Source of the DNA: Deltaproteobacteria bacterium
GTDB taxonomy: Bacteria; Bdellovibrionota; Bdellovibrionia; Bdellovibrionales; Bdellovibrionaceae
NCBI GenBank assembly: GCA_017302835.1
Contig: JAFLCC010000005.1
Location: 1-64,000 of the forward strand
Length of the DNA: 64,000 nucleotides
Reading direction: 5' to 3'
A model generated the notes under the pieces. The model had not been told where the DNA came from. It saw nothing but the letters and a program-made list of their open reading frames with translations, and searched no databases. Positions 1 through 7,371 of this stretch are shown one piece after another. Within the stretch, counting starts at the first letter, position 1, and each line of letters opens with the position of its first letter. A program made the translations under genes and the position numbers.

Positions 1-300
1 ATGGAGTATTTTAAGCTTAAAATAATGCAAAAAGTTGGCTACCTAAACAGCCGTTTTGCCCTGCAATGGAAGTATGACCCTGAATCCAATTAAACCCCTA
101 TCCCCACAAAAAGAAGAAAGAGGCGAGTGAGTGTTCTATTTTTAGACAATTGGTTATTTATAAATGTCAGTATTTTCTCGTCACTTCATTTTGTGTTTTT
201 AAGATACTTAATTTGCTCGTTTTATTTTGAGATAAGAAAGGAACATTCTTGGCGTATTTATTGAACTGTAAAATTAAGAAACATTATCATTTAAACCAAT
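1..300. other. Left edge: possible gene tail, then non-coding lead-in
   Basis: Frame 1 is open from the first base to a TAA at 91-93 (30 codons, ending in KYDPESN). This could be the 3' end of a gene that begins outside the window, or chance; I do not recognise the peptide. From 94 to 315 I see only AT-rich sequence with no convincing ORF and no clear hairpin. It presumably carries the promoter of the exported protein that follows. Confidence 0.2.
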
Positions 301-315
301 ATGGATGAAGCTTAT

Positions 316-525
316 ATGATTAAAAAAATAAATTTTCTCGTTTCCGCGATGGTCATGTCGGCAAGTTTAGCATATGCTAATTCTCAGTTTTGTTTGAAAC
401 ATTATCATCCTAAATTTTTACCAGAACTAATACCATCAGAATCAAAAAGCTCCTCAATAATTCCTGAGAAACGCTCGGTGAGATCGAATGAAGTACAAAT
501 TATTCATGATGGAAAAAGTCAATAG
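316..525 (+). CDS. N-terminal piece of an exported protein, ended by an in-frame TAG
   Basis: The frame opens at ATG 301, but ATG 316 fits better because it gives a compact signal peptide: MIKK basic start, hydrophobic core, and a cleavage-like AYA-N site around residue 21. The remaining ~48 residues are polar and not recognised. The frame stops at TAG 523-525 (context CAA TAG CCA), and the same frame is then open without interruption to 2382. The long frame downstream has no signal peptide and no ribosome binding site of its own. The natural reading is therefore one gene (316-2382) split by a nonsense mutation, a sequencing error or a read-through stop. Alternatively this is an independent small secreted peptide of 69 residues. 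Confidence 0.5.
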   Translation: MIKKINFLVSAMVMSASLAYANSQFCLKHYHPKFLPELIPSESKSSSIIPEKRSVRSNEVQIIHDGKSQ

Positions 526-585
526 CCACTCATTCACGTCATCGAAAGTCATAATTTAACGGATTATTTTTACTTAAATGACCAT

Positions 586-2382
586 TTGGGAGATCATATT
601 AAGATAAGTTTATTATTGCCAAAGAGGACGGAAAAAACAGAAAATATTGATACCTACCAAAAGGCACAAATTGCCAACAAAACTTCTAATTCATCAGTAC
701 CAGCTTTGCGTTCTCAAGGTAAGAGTGGTTCTGGTTCATTAGTTGTTGGTTCAATTTTAGAAATGAATAAATTACCTCCAGATGAAAAAAGAAAAATAAT
801 GAAGAGATATTTCAGTGAAGAAATATCAAATGTTCAATTTCCCTTGGATGATGGTGTTATCGACTTTATGATTAAAACTTTAGTGAATGACAGCGAGACA
901 CTTCAACGGGCTTTAGATTATCATAATCGTCAAGAAGTCAAAGATCCAAAAAGAACTTTTTTTAGTGATTTTTATAAATATGAATTAGCGAATGAAGGTA
1001 TGAAAAGGTACTTTAGATTCAAACCAAAAGGATCAAACTCAGTGGTTAATGCAAGAGTATTAGATATTCACAGATGGAATAGGTACCCTGAAAATGCAGG
1101 TCCGGAAACCCTTACAAATAGACGAAGTTCAACATTTACAGGCGTGAGTATTCTTGTTGAATGGCTAGGAAGTCTAGATAAAAATGGGATTCAAGAAAAA
1201 CATATTGCCTATTTAAAACAAGAAGAGATTGAAACTGTAGAAATCATAGATAATGCAGAAAGAATAAAAATTCATGACAGTTTTAAGGACACTTTAAGCC
1301 CAATGGAAATTCAAACTAAAAATCTGGCGGAAGCGCTTCGGGTAAAAACATTTGGATTTACGGAAAAAGATCGAGTGCCAGGAATAGGTGCAAGTGATGG
1401 AATTGACCCGCTAACGATGATGAGCAATATCTCTCATATTGCCATGAAAGAATGGAATTTAAATAGATTTGGGGATCTATTAGAAAAAATAATATTGGAC
1501 TTAACAACCAAAGAAGAAAGAGAGCACTCGCTATTTAATATCATCGATTTGATGGGAAAACTAAATCCAAGATTTGTTCTTGAAAAATTTAAAACAGCCT
1601 CACACTCCTGGGTGTATATTTTTGTAATTACAGAAGATGGCCAGCTAAAGGTTTCGCCTCATGGGCACTGGGATAATAATTTGAAAGCACAGAATCTTAG
1701 GCTAGCTGGTGGAAAACGAGTTTTTGCTGCCGGGAAATTTACTATAGATGAAAATGGAAAATTGAGTATTGATTTGAAATCAAATTCCTACCAAGATATT
1801 GATGTCGCCTATGGAAGGCACGATGCGTTTAGAACTTATGGGAATGAGGGATTAGATTTTTTCATAGTTCAAGCTTTTCTGATGCAAACTGGAAAGTATG
1901 TAGAAAACATTAATAGCAGTTCTGCTGAATCATATTACGAGAATGATTTTTTCCGGGAGATGGCTAGAGAAAATAACAGTACGAAATCTAAATTTGAACA
2001 AAGAGGTCAATATGGATTTGGTGGAAATAGATGGGAAGGGTCAGGTAATGAAAGTGATTTTTCTTACACAAAGAGTAAGTTTCACAGTCATCAGGTTAGA
2101 AGTAATGACCTTAAATGGAATGCAGAAAATGAGAATGAAATTCCATTAGAATTTCAAGAATGGGCTAAACGCACAGGTTCAAATGAAAAAATAGACTGGG
2201 CTCATTATGTTTTAGGAACAGATCCAGATATGCCTTTTGGAACAATAAAAAGGAGATATAGAAAATTAATTTTAAAGTTTCATGCGGATAGAAACCCTTC
2301 CGAGCGTGCCGAACGAATTTCACCTAGTTTAACTGTTGCGATGGAAATAATAGAAGAAAAATTAAAAGAAAATGTGAGATAA
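586..2382 (+). CDS. Exported-type protein with C-terminal degenerate J domain, continuation past TAG
   Basis: This 598-residue frame counts from TTG 586, but it is actually open from the codon after the TAG at 523-525. No Shine-Dalgarno sequence precedes the TTG, so independent initiation looks poor. Most of the protein is unrecognised, mixed alpha/beta and rich in Asn/Lys/Glu. The last ~55 residues resemble a DnaJ J domain: YVLG, then KRRYRKLILKFHADRNP, then a closing helix. The usual HPD tripeptide is HAD, so Hsp70 stimulation is doubtful. It ends 12 bases before the next exported protein, which suggests an operon. If joined to the signal peptide at 316, the J-like domain would be periplasmic or secreted, an unusual place for one. 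Function unknown. Confidence 0.7.
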   Translation: MGDHIKISLLLPKRTEKTENIDTYQKAQIANKTSNSSVPALRSQGKSGSGSLVVGSILEMNKLPPDEKRKIMKRYFSEEISNVQFPLDDGVIDFMIKTLVNDSETLQRALDYHNRQEVKDPKRTFFSDFYKYELANEGMKRYFRFKPKGSNSVVNARVLDIHRWNRYPENAGPETLTNRRSSTFTGVSILVEWLGSLDKNGIQEKHIAYLKQEEIETVEIIDNAERIKIHDSFKDTLSPMEIQTKNLAEALRVKTFGFTEKDRVPGIGASDGIDPLTMMSNISHIAMKEWNLNRFGDLLEKIILDLTTKEEREHSLFNIIDLMGKLNPRFVLEKFKTASHSWVYIFVITEDGQLKVSPHGHWDNNLKAQNLRLAGGKRVFAAGKFTIDENGKLSIDLKSNSYQDIDVAYGRHDAFRTYGNEGLDFFIVQAFLMQTGKYVENINSSSAESYYENDFFREMARENNSTKSKFEQRGQYGFGGNRWEGSGNESDFSYTKSKFHSHQVRSNDLKWNAENENEIPLEFQEWAKRTGSNEKIDWAHYVLGTDPDMPFGTIKRRYRKLILKFHADRNPSERAERISPSLTVAMEIIEEKLKENVR

Positions 2383-2394
2383 GGAATTGAAGTT

Positions 2395-3186
2395 ATGATT
2401 CTAAATTTGGTCAAAATTATTTTAATACTCTTGCTGCCGATACAAGTTCTTAATGCAAATGTCATTATAGGTTCATTTAATGTAAGTCATCAGCTTCGAT
2501 TTGGTGTAGTGATTGAACCCCATTTGCAGGGAATTGAAAATATTTTAGGACCAGCACTGGCATTGCTTAATGCAGCACTGGTTGAAAAATTAGAACTTCA
2601 AAATAAAGCGGGTGGACCGTATGATTTTATCATTGAAGTCACGAATAGAAAAAATGTTGAAATAAGAAATTCTGGAGATAATAGAATTCTATATTTTAAT
2701 CGTGGAATACAAGGTGATGCGTACTCGCTTTTTTATCATGATTCCCCAGGCAGTCCAATTATTGTCAGGGTTTTATGGGATGAGGCAATGACAGAAATAA
2801 AAAATGGAAAAAGCGTTGAAAGACCTGATGCTTTTGCAAGACTTGTGACCTTGCTGGGACATGAAATTTATGGAAATGTGCTAAATTTAAGAAAAAAGAG
2901 AGAAATCTTGGAATCGTCGCAAATTAAATATTCCGAGACCAAACAAAATGAAGAGTGGTTAAAGTCAGAAGTTTCAGCATTTAGATCAGGAATAGAATTT
3001 ATATCCACATTGTTGAAAAGATTGGGACCACAATTGTCCGTTAAAATGAAATCTGATTTTCTTGCTGCTTTAGAACGAGAGAAAAAGAGTCTAAGTTTTT
3101 ATGAAGACAAATTAGATTCACTTCTTGGAAATTCAGGAAGTGTCATTTTCTTATCAAAGATAAATAGGTGTAAACTTTTTTATTAA
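2395..3186 (+). CDS. Exported protein with HExxGN motif, unknown function
   Basis: 263 residues. ATG 2395 follows AAGGA by about nine bases. A hydrophobic signal sequence (residues ~1-20, ILILLLPIQVLNA) marks it as exported. Near residue 158 it has LLGHEIYGNVLN, followed about 40 residues later by an acidic helix (EVSAFRSGIEF). This resembles an HExxGH-type zinc peptidase helix plus a downstream glutamate, but the second histidine is Asn, so a metallopeptidase role is a guess and the protein may be a degenerate relative. The C-terminal third is a charged helix. It lies directly behind the J-domain gene and probably shares its transcript. Convergent with the histidine kinase at 3246. Confidence 0.65.
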   Translation: MILNLVKIILILLLPIQVLNANVIIGSFNVSHQLRFGVVIEPHLQGIENILGPALALLNAALVEKLELQNKAGGPYDFIIEVTNRKNVEIRNSGDNRILYFNRGIQGDAYSLFYHDSPGSPIIVRVLWDEAMTEIKNGKSVERPDAFARLVTLLGHEIYGNVLNLRKKREILESSQIKYSETKQNEEWLKSEVSAFRSGIEFISTLLKRLGPQLSVKMKSDFLAALEREKKSLSFYEDKLDSLLGNSGSVIFLSKINRCKLFY

Positions 3187-3212
3187 AGATCAAAACGAAC
3201 TGAAATCATACC

Positions 3213-3241
3213 AATTGCTAATTATCGGTTTAAAAGCAATT
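3213..3241. terminator. Weak hairpin between convergent genes
   Basis: A 7-bp inverted repeat, AATTGCT (3213-3219) and AGCAATT (3235-3241), with a 15-base loop lies between the two convergent stop codons. Neither strand has a strong T-run after it, so a terminator role is only suggested by position. Confidence 0.25.
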
Positions 3242-3245
3242 AGTA

Positions 3246-5858
3246 TTATCCAGCGATTTTTAAGTGGGCTTGCTCTGGAAGCGGCAGTCTGATGACAAAT
3301 CGAGTGTGGGGGCTTGTTTCATCAAGAAAAAACTGTCCTTGGTGAGATTCAATGATTCCTTTGGAGATGCTGAGGCCTAAACCAGTTCCTTTACCAACTT
3401 CTTTAGTGGTAAAGAAAGGTTGAAAAATTTTATTTTGAATTTCTTTTGAGATGCCAGACCCGCTATCTGTAATAGAAATTTCTATCCAGTTTGAAGCCCT
3501 ATCGACTTTTATTTCCACCCATTTTTCTGGCAGATTGATGACGGCATCAAAGGAATTATTTAGAAGGTTTAAAAGGACTTGGGAGATTTCTGTCCCACGA
3601 CAGATTAAATCTTGATGAAAGTTGATTTGGACCCTAAGCTGAACATCGGAGTTATAGAATCGATGTTTACAGAAGGATAAAGTCTCTTCAACAAGAAGAT
3701 CCATATTGAGGCTTTTCATGGGATCGTTGCTTGCATCACGAGAGATTTGTCGAAGTCCTTTGATGATCGTAACGATGCGGTCAACAGTACTTAAGATTTT
3801 ATTAGCATCTTGTTCGATTTTGTTTCGTTGGTCTTCAAGTTTTTCAACGGAGCAGTGGCGGACGATTTGATATGCTTTTCCGTTGATTATCGACAATGGA
3901 TTATTTATTTCATGGGCAATACTACTGGCCATCTCTCCAAGGGAAGCCATTTTGCTAGATTCGACAATTTTAGATTCTTGTTTCCTCACTTTTTCTTGAG
4001 AGTTTAAGAAATCTGAATAAAGTTTATTGGCGAGCTTAAATGCTTTTTCTCCGGTTAACTGAATATTAATTAAAAATAATAAAATGAATAATGTCGAAAT
4101 GGCGCCGATAAAACCTATCCACGTGGATATAAAATCATGGGATCCTGCGTATTCTTTGCTTTTGGTCCATTGAATGAAAAAAACATTACCACCGAAAAGG
4201 AGTTCTTTAATATATCTCTCATTGGGGTTTTGGATTACCGAAGCAGAGCTTTTAAAAATCAAATTGTTTTCGGACAAATCTGGGCGTTCGCTGTCCTTAG
4301 GGGTGTCATATATTTGAAATACAAATTCAGTTTTAAATTTTTCAAAAATGTTCTTTAAGAAATCTTCAAAAATGAACGGGGCAAATACCCAATGAGAAAA
4401 AGCATTGGTTCTTTGAATTTTAGAAGTGAATATCTTATCTGTTTTATATACGGGTGAAAGTATCAGGTAACCCATTTGCTTTTTATTTTCTTGGATAAAT
4501 TCCATTCTTTTAGAAACTTTAAATTCACCAGAAACAAGCGCTTCATTAGCTGTGGCCAATAGATTTTGTTTTGAACTGGGACTGACTTGAATGATTTGTG
4601 GCTCATTTGATATCGAAGAAACATAGGACAAATCAAAGGAACTATTTTCTTTGAAAATAGTTCCAAGTCCAAGTATTCCAGGAACTCTTTGTTTGAGATT
4701 TATGTAACCAACAAAGGTTTTCCATTCATTCTTTTCGACAGATTCAGATGCGTAGTATAGACTTCGGCCGGTATTAATAATTTCAATATAGTCATTCATT
4801 TTTTCAGAAATACGTATTTCAATTTCATTGGTAATTTGTTGAAACTTTTTTGCCTCAATAGATTCGTGGCTCAATTGAATGCTATAAAAGACAAGCCCCC
4901 AGAATCCCCATCCAATCAGCAACAGGTTCCGAATTCTATTTTGAAAAGGGAGGCGAGAAATATTGGCAATGACTATAGCAGACAGTGATATCGCGACGAC
5001 GAAAATTTCAAGATTGAGGAGGTTTTGATTTTCAGTTGACAGAGTAAAGGGGCCTTTTCCAATGACGGTTAAAACGATTGCTAGAATCGATACTAAAGCG
5101 CTACCTACATAGATAAAAAAATGATTCCGGAGCGAAGAAAGTATCAAAAGGATTGGAAAAACTAAAAATAAGAATTTGAGCCTTCCTGGCTGATGAAGTA
5201 AAAGGAATATCAGGGTCAGATAGATCAAAGCGGCACCCGTAATCAGTGTAATTTTTTGAGGAGCTTTTTTAAAATGCCTCCAAAGAATTTGGTGTGAATG
5301 ACTCTTAACCGAAAAAATAATAGGCAGAATGAGGAGCGCGCCTATGGCATCTCCCATCCACCAGGTGAACCATGCATGGGGCATTAGTTCGAGAGGTATG
5401 GAATCATTCAAGACGAGTATCAAGACACCCAAAGTGGTGCTGATAATTGGGGCTAGGAGTGAAGCTAGAGTTATTGAGATGGGATCATGCAAGTGATCTA
5501 ATTTGTATTTATAGTCTCGTATTTTTTCGATGATCCAGATTCCTAAAAAAGCTTCAAGAGTATTTCCAATAGCAATAACCGTTGAGACCAATGTTGTTGA
5601 GGGTGTCAGATAATTCGCAAGCCAGGCCCCCAGAAAGACGGCGGGTAAATATTTCCTGCCGGCGAAGAAAATCAAAGAAATGGCAAAACCTGTAGGAGGC
5701 CAAACAGGTGAGACATGGCTATTGATTGAAGCAAGTTTTAAACTTTGATCAGCTATCCAAAGATAGACGGAAGCTCCTAGAAGATTCCCTAAAATGAGGA
5801 ATAATCTACTACTCTGAAAAAAAGTGGATAAATTTACCTTAAACCAATGTGGTCTCAT
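3246..5858 (-). CDS. MASE1-CHASE membrane sensor histidine kinase
   Basis: 870 residues. Residues ~15-310 form a multi-helix membrane module of MASE1 type (early VWPPTGFA motif, repeated aromatic TM helices). Residues ~340-565 look like an extracytoplasmic CHASE sensor (SLYYASESV, then RVPGILGLG). A final TM helix lies at ~578-600. The kinase core follows: dimerisation helix with phospho-acceptor H649 in SSIAHEINNP, N box LLNLLNNSFDA (~762-772), G1 DSGSGIS (~798), F box FFTT (~815) and G2 GKGTGLGLS (~823). All key residues are present, so it should autophosphorylate. There is no receiver domain and no adjacent response regulator, so it is an orphan sensor; the ligand is unknown. Family assignment is secure; the CHASE call is somewhat less so. 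Confidence 0.9.
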   Translation of the reverse strand: MRPHWFKVNLSTFFQSSRLFLILGNLLGASVYLWIADQSLKLASINSHVSPVWPPTGFAISLIFFAGRKYLPAVFLGAWLANYLTPSTTLVSTVIAIGNTLEAFLGIWIIEKIRDYKYKLDHLHDPISITLASLLAPIISTTLGVLILVLNDSIPLELMPHAWFTWWMGDAIGALLILPIIFSVKSHSHQILWRHFKKAPQKITLITGAALIYLTLIFLLLHQPGRLKFLFLVFPILLILSSLRNHFFIYVGSALVSILAIVLTVIGKGPFTLSTENQNLLNLEIFVVAISLSAIVIANISRLPFQNRIRNLLLIGWGFWGLVFYSIQLSHESIEAKKFQQITNEIEIRISEKMNDYIEIINTGRSLYYASESVEKNEWKTFVGYINLKQRVPGILGLGTIFKENSSFDLSYVSSISNEPQIIQVSPSSKQNLLATANEALVSGEFKVSKRMEFIQENKKQMGYLILSPVYKTDKIFTSKIQRTNAFSHWVFAPFIFEDFLKNIFEKFKTEFVFQIYDTPKDSERPDLSENNLIFKSSASVIQNPNERYIKELLFGGNVFFIQWTKSKEYAGSHDFISTWIGFIGAISTLFILLFLINIQLTGEKAFKLANKLYSDFLNSQEKVRKQESKIVESSKMASLGEMASSIAHEINNPLSIINGKAYQIVRHCSVEKLEDQRNKIEQDANKILSTVDRIVTIIKGLRQISRDASNDPMKSLNMDLLVEETLSFCKHRFYNSDVQLRVQINFHQDLICRGTEISQVLLNLLNNSFDAVINLPEKWVEIKVDRASNWIEISITDSGSGISKEIQNKIFQPFFTTKEVGKGTGLGLSISKGIIESHQGQFFLDETSPHTRFVIRLPLPEQAHLKIAG

Positions 5859-5942
5859 TGCTCACTTCATCGGTACTAAAATCTGGGACTAGAGTCCAAA
5901 TGAGGTCTTGTTATTTTTTGAATAAAAGGCTAGGTTTTCCAA

Positions 5943-6764
5943 ATGAGATTCAACTGGGTTTTTATCAGAGGAATGATGAGCGGATCGGCTCATTGGTCTC
6001 AATTTTTGGAATATTTTGAAGGCCAGTTTCCTGAAGCTTGCATTCATACACCAGATATCTTGGGAAATGGGAAAAACCATTTTATGGATACACCTTTGAA
6101 AGTTCATGGAAATCTTAGCGGTATTAGAAATCAAGTTCTTAATTCTGAAAAAAAAATTATTGTAGGATTTTCTCTTGGCGGAATGCTCGGATTAGAGTGG
6201 GCGCAGGCCCATCCTGATGAAGTAGCAGGATTGATTTTGATTAATACGAGTGTGAATAGGTCAAAGTTTTACCAGCGATATCGACCTAAGGCCTTTTTAA
6301 AAACGATATTAGCAGCATTTATAAAAGATCCTTTTCAACGTGAAGAAAGAATTTTGGATTTAACATCTACACTTTCAAGGGATGAGAAAAAAATAGTTGC
6401 TAAAGAATTTGCAGAAATAGAAAAGAGACACCCAACGAAAGCCTTTAACTTTTTTAGACAATTGATATTTGCCTCCCAAGTAAAGTTAGAGGAAAAATTG
6501 ATTCATTTTCCAGTTCTGATTCTCAATTCAAAGGGGGACCAGATCGTGCACACTTCATGCGCTGGTAAAATAGCCCAGGCTTTAAATATTCCATTAATCA
6601 CCCATCCAAATGCGGGCCATGACCTGACTTTGGATGATCCAAAATGGGTTATTGAACAAATCCAAATTTGGTTAAAGGCACAGAAAGTAGATGAACCTCA
6701 ATTAAATAAAAAATCAATTAGTCTAATTTTGGAACCAAGAATCAATGAGGGGCATCCAGGGTGA
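5943..6764 (+). CDS. Alpha/beta-fold hydrolase
   Basis: 273 residues, cytoplasmic (no signal peptide). The nucleophile elbow is GFSLGG with S77; the acid is likely D199 (SKGDQIVH) and the base H226 (NAGHDLTLDDP), giving a complete Ser-Asp-His triad in the right order and spacing. The N-terminal VFIRGMMSGSAHW takes the place of the usual oxyanion HG loop. The substrate cannot be told; it is most like small carboxylesterases and BioH/MhpC-like hydrolases. Its last 42 bases overlap the 3' end of the convergent PAP2_C gene. The adjacent lipid-type enzymes make an acyl-ester substrate plausible, but this is inference. Confidence 0.85.
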   Translation: MRFNWVFIRGMMSGSAHWSQFLEYFEGQFPEACIHTPDILGNGKNHFMDTPLKVHGNLSGIRNQVLNSEKKIIVGFSLGGMLGLEWAQAHPDEVAGLILINTSVNRSKFYQRYRPKAFLKTILAAFIKDPFQREERILDLTSTLSRDEKKIVAKEFAEIEKRHPTKAFNFFRQLIFASQVKLEEKLIHFPVLILNSKGDQIVHTSCAGKIAQALNIPLITHPNAGHDLTLDDPKWVIEQIQIWLKAQKVDEPQLNKKSISLILEPRINEGHPG

Positions 6765-7346
6765 TGTCAAAATACAAACAAATAAAGAAACAATGAAACC
6801 AGTAAATATATCCATGGTCCAGTGGGCTCTCAGAACCAATACAACGGTGATTTCATAAATTAGAATTAAAACCCCTATACACCCCCAAACACCACCTAAA
6901 TGAAATAACTCATAAGCACCAAGGGTTGCCAGGGCGGTGTGCCCTGAGAAAAAAAGATCTTGAGTCACTCCATAGGTAACAAAAAGTGATGGGAAACCAG
7001 GATATTTCCAAATCATGCCTTCGGGGGCAGGTAAGATGGTGATTATTTGATTCAGTTGTCGCAATAAAAAAATAATAATCATACAAACTAGCGGTTTAAA
7101 ACTTGGTCCAAATAATGAATAAAAAATAATAAACAAGCCTAATAAATCTATTAATAAACTACTGGATATAAGGAGCCAACGAACGAGGTTTGGGCTTTGA
7201 TTTAAATAGGAGTTTATGGAAGAAGTCAGAAGGTGAAGGCTGTCTTTTATTTCATTATTAGAATTTAAGTGAAATCGAGAAATAAACTTTTGACTTAAAA
7301 ACCAAAAAACGAGTGAGATTATTGTAATTAACAACTTAAAAATCAT
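6723..7346 (-). CDS. Sphingomyelin-synthase-like PAP2_C membrane phosphotransferase
   Basis: 207 residues with about six hydrophobic segments. The catalytic pattern is that of the sphingomyelin synthase/PAP2_C branch of lipid phosphate phosphatases: SGHT (H136), then RAHWTMD (H175 and D179, the HxxxD spacing), preceded by TQDLFFSGHT, close to the GDxxFSGHT block of sphingomyelin synthases. These three residues correspond to the family's His-His-Asp triad. The likely chemistry is transfer or hydrolysis of a phosphoryl head group on a membrane lipid or polyprenyl phosphate; the actual substrate is unknown. It is the last gene of a minus-strand run, 25 bases after the large hydrolase fusion (7372-11325) and its upstream lipoprotein. 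Confidence 0.75.
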   Translation of the reverse strand: MIFKLLITIISLVFWFLSQKFISRFHLNSNNEIKDSLHLLTSSINSYLNQSPNLVRWLLISSSLLIDLLGLFIIFYSLFGPSFKPLVCMIIIFLLRQLNQIITILPAPEGMIWKYPGFPSLFVTYGVTQDLFFSGHTALATLGAYELFHLGGVWGCIGVLILIYEITVVLVLRAHWTMDIFTGFIVSLFVCILTSPWMPLIDSWFQN

Positions 7347-7371
7347 AATTTAATTTTGCTCCCATATCTTG

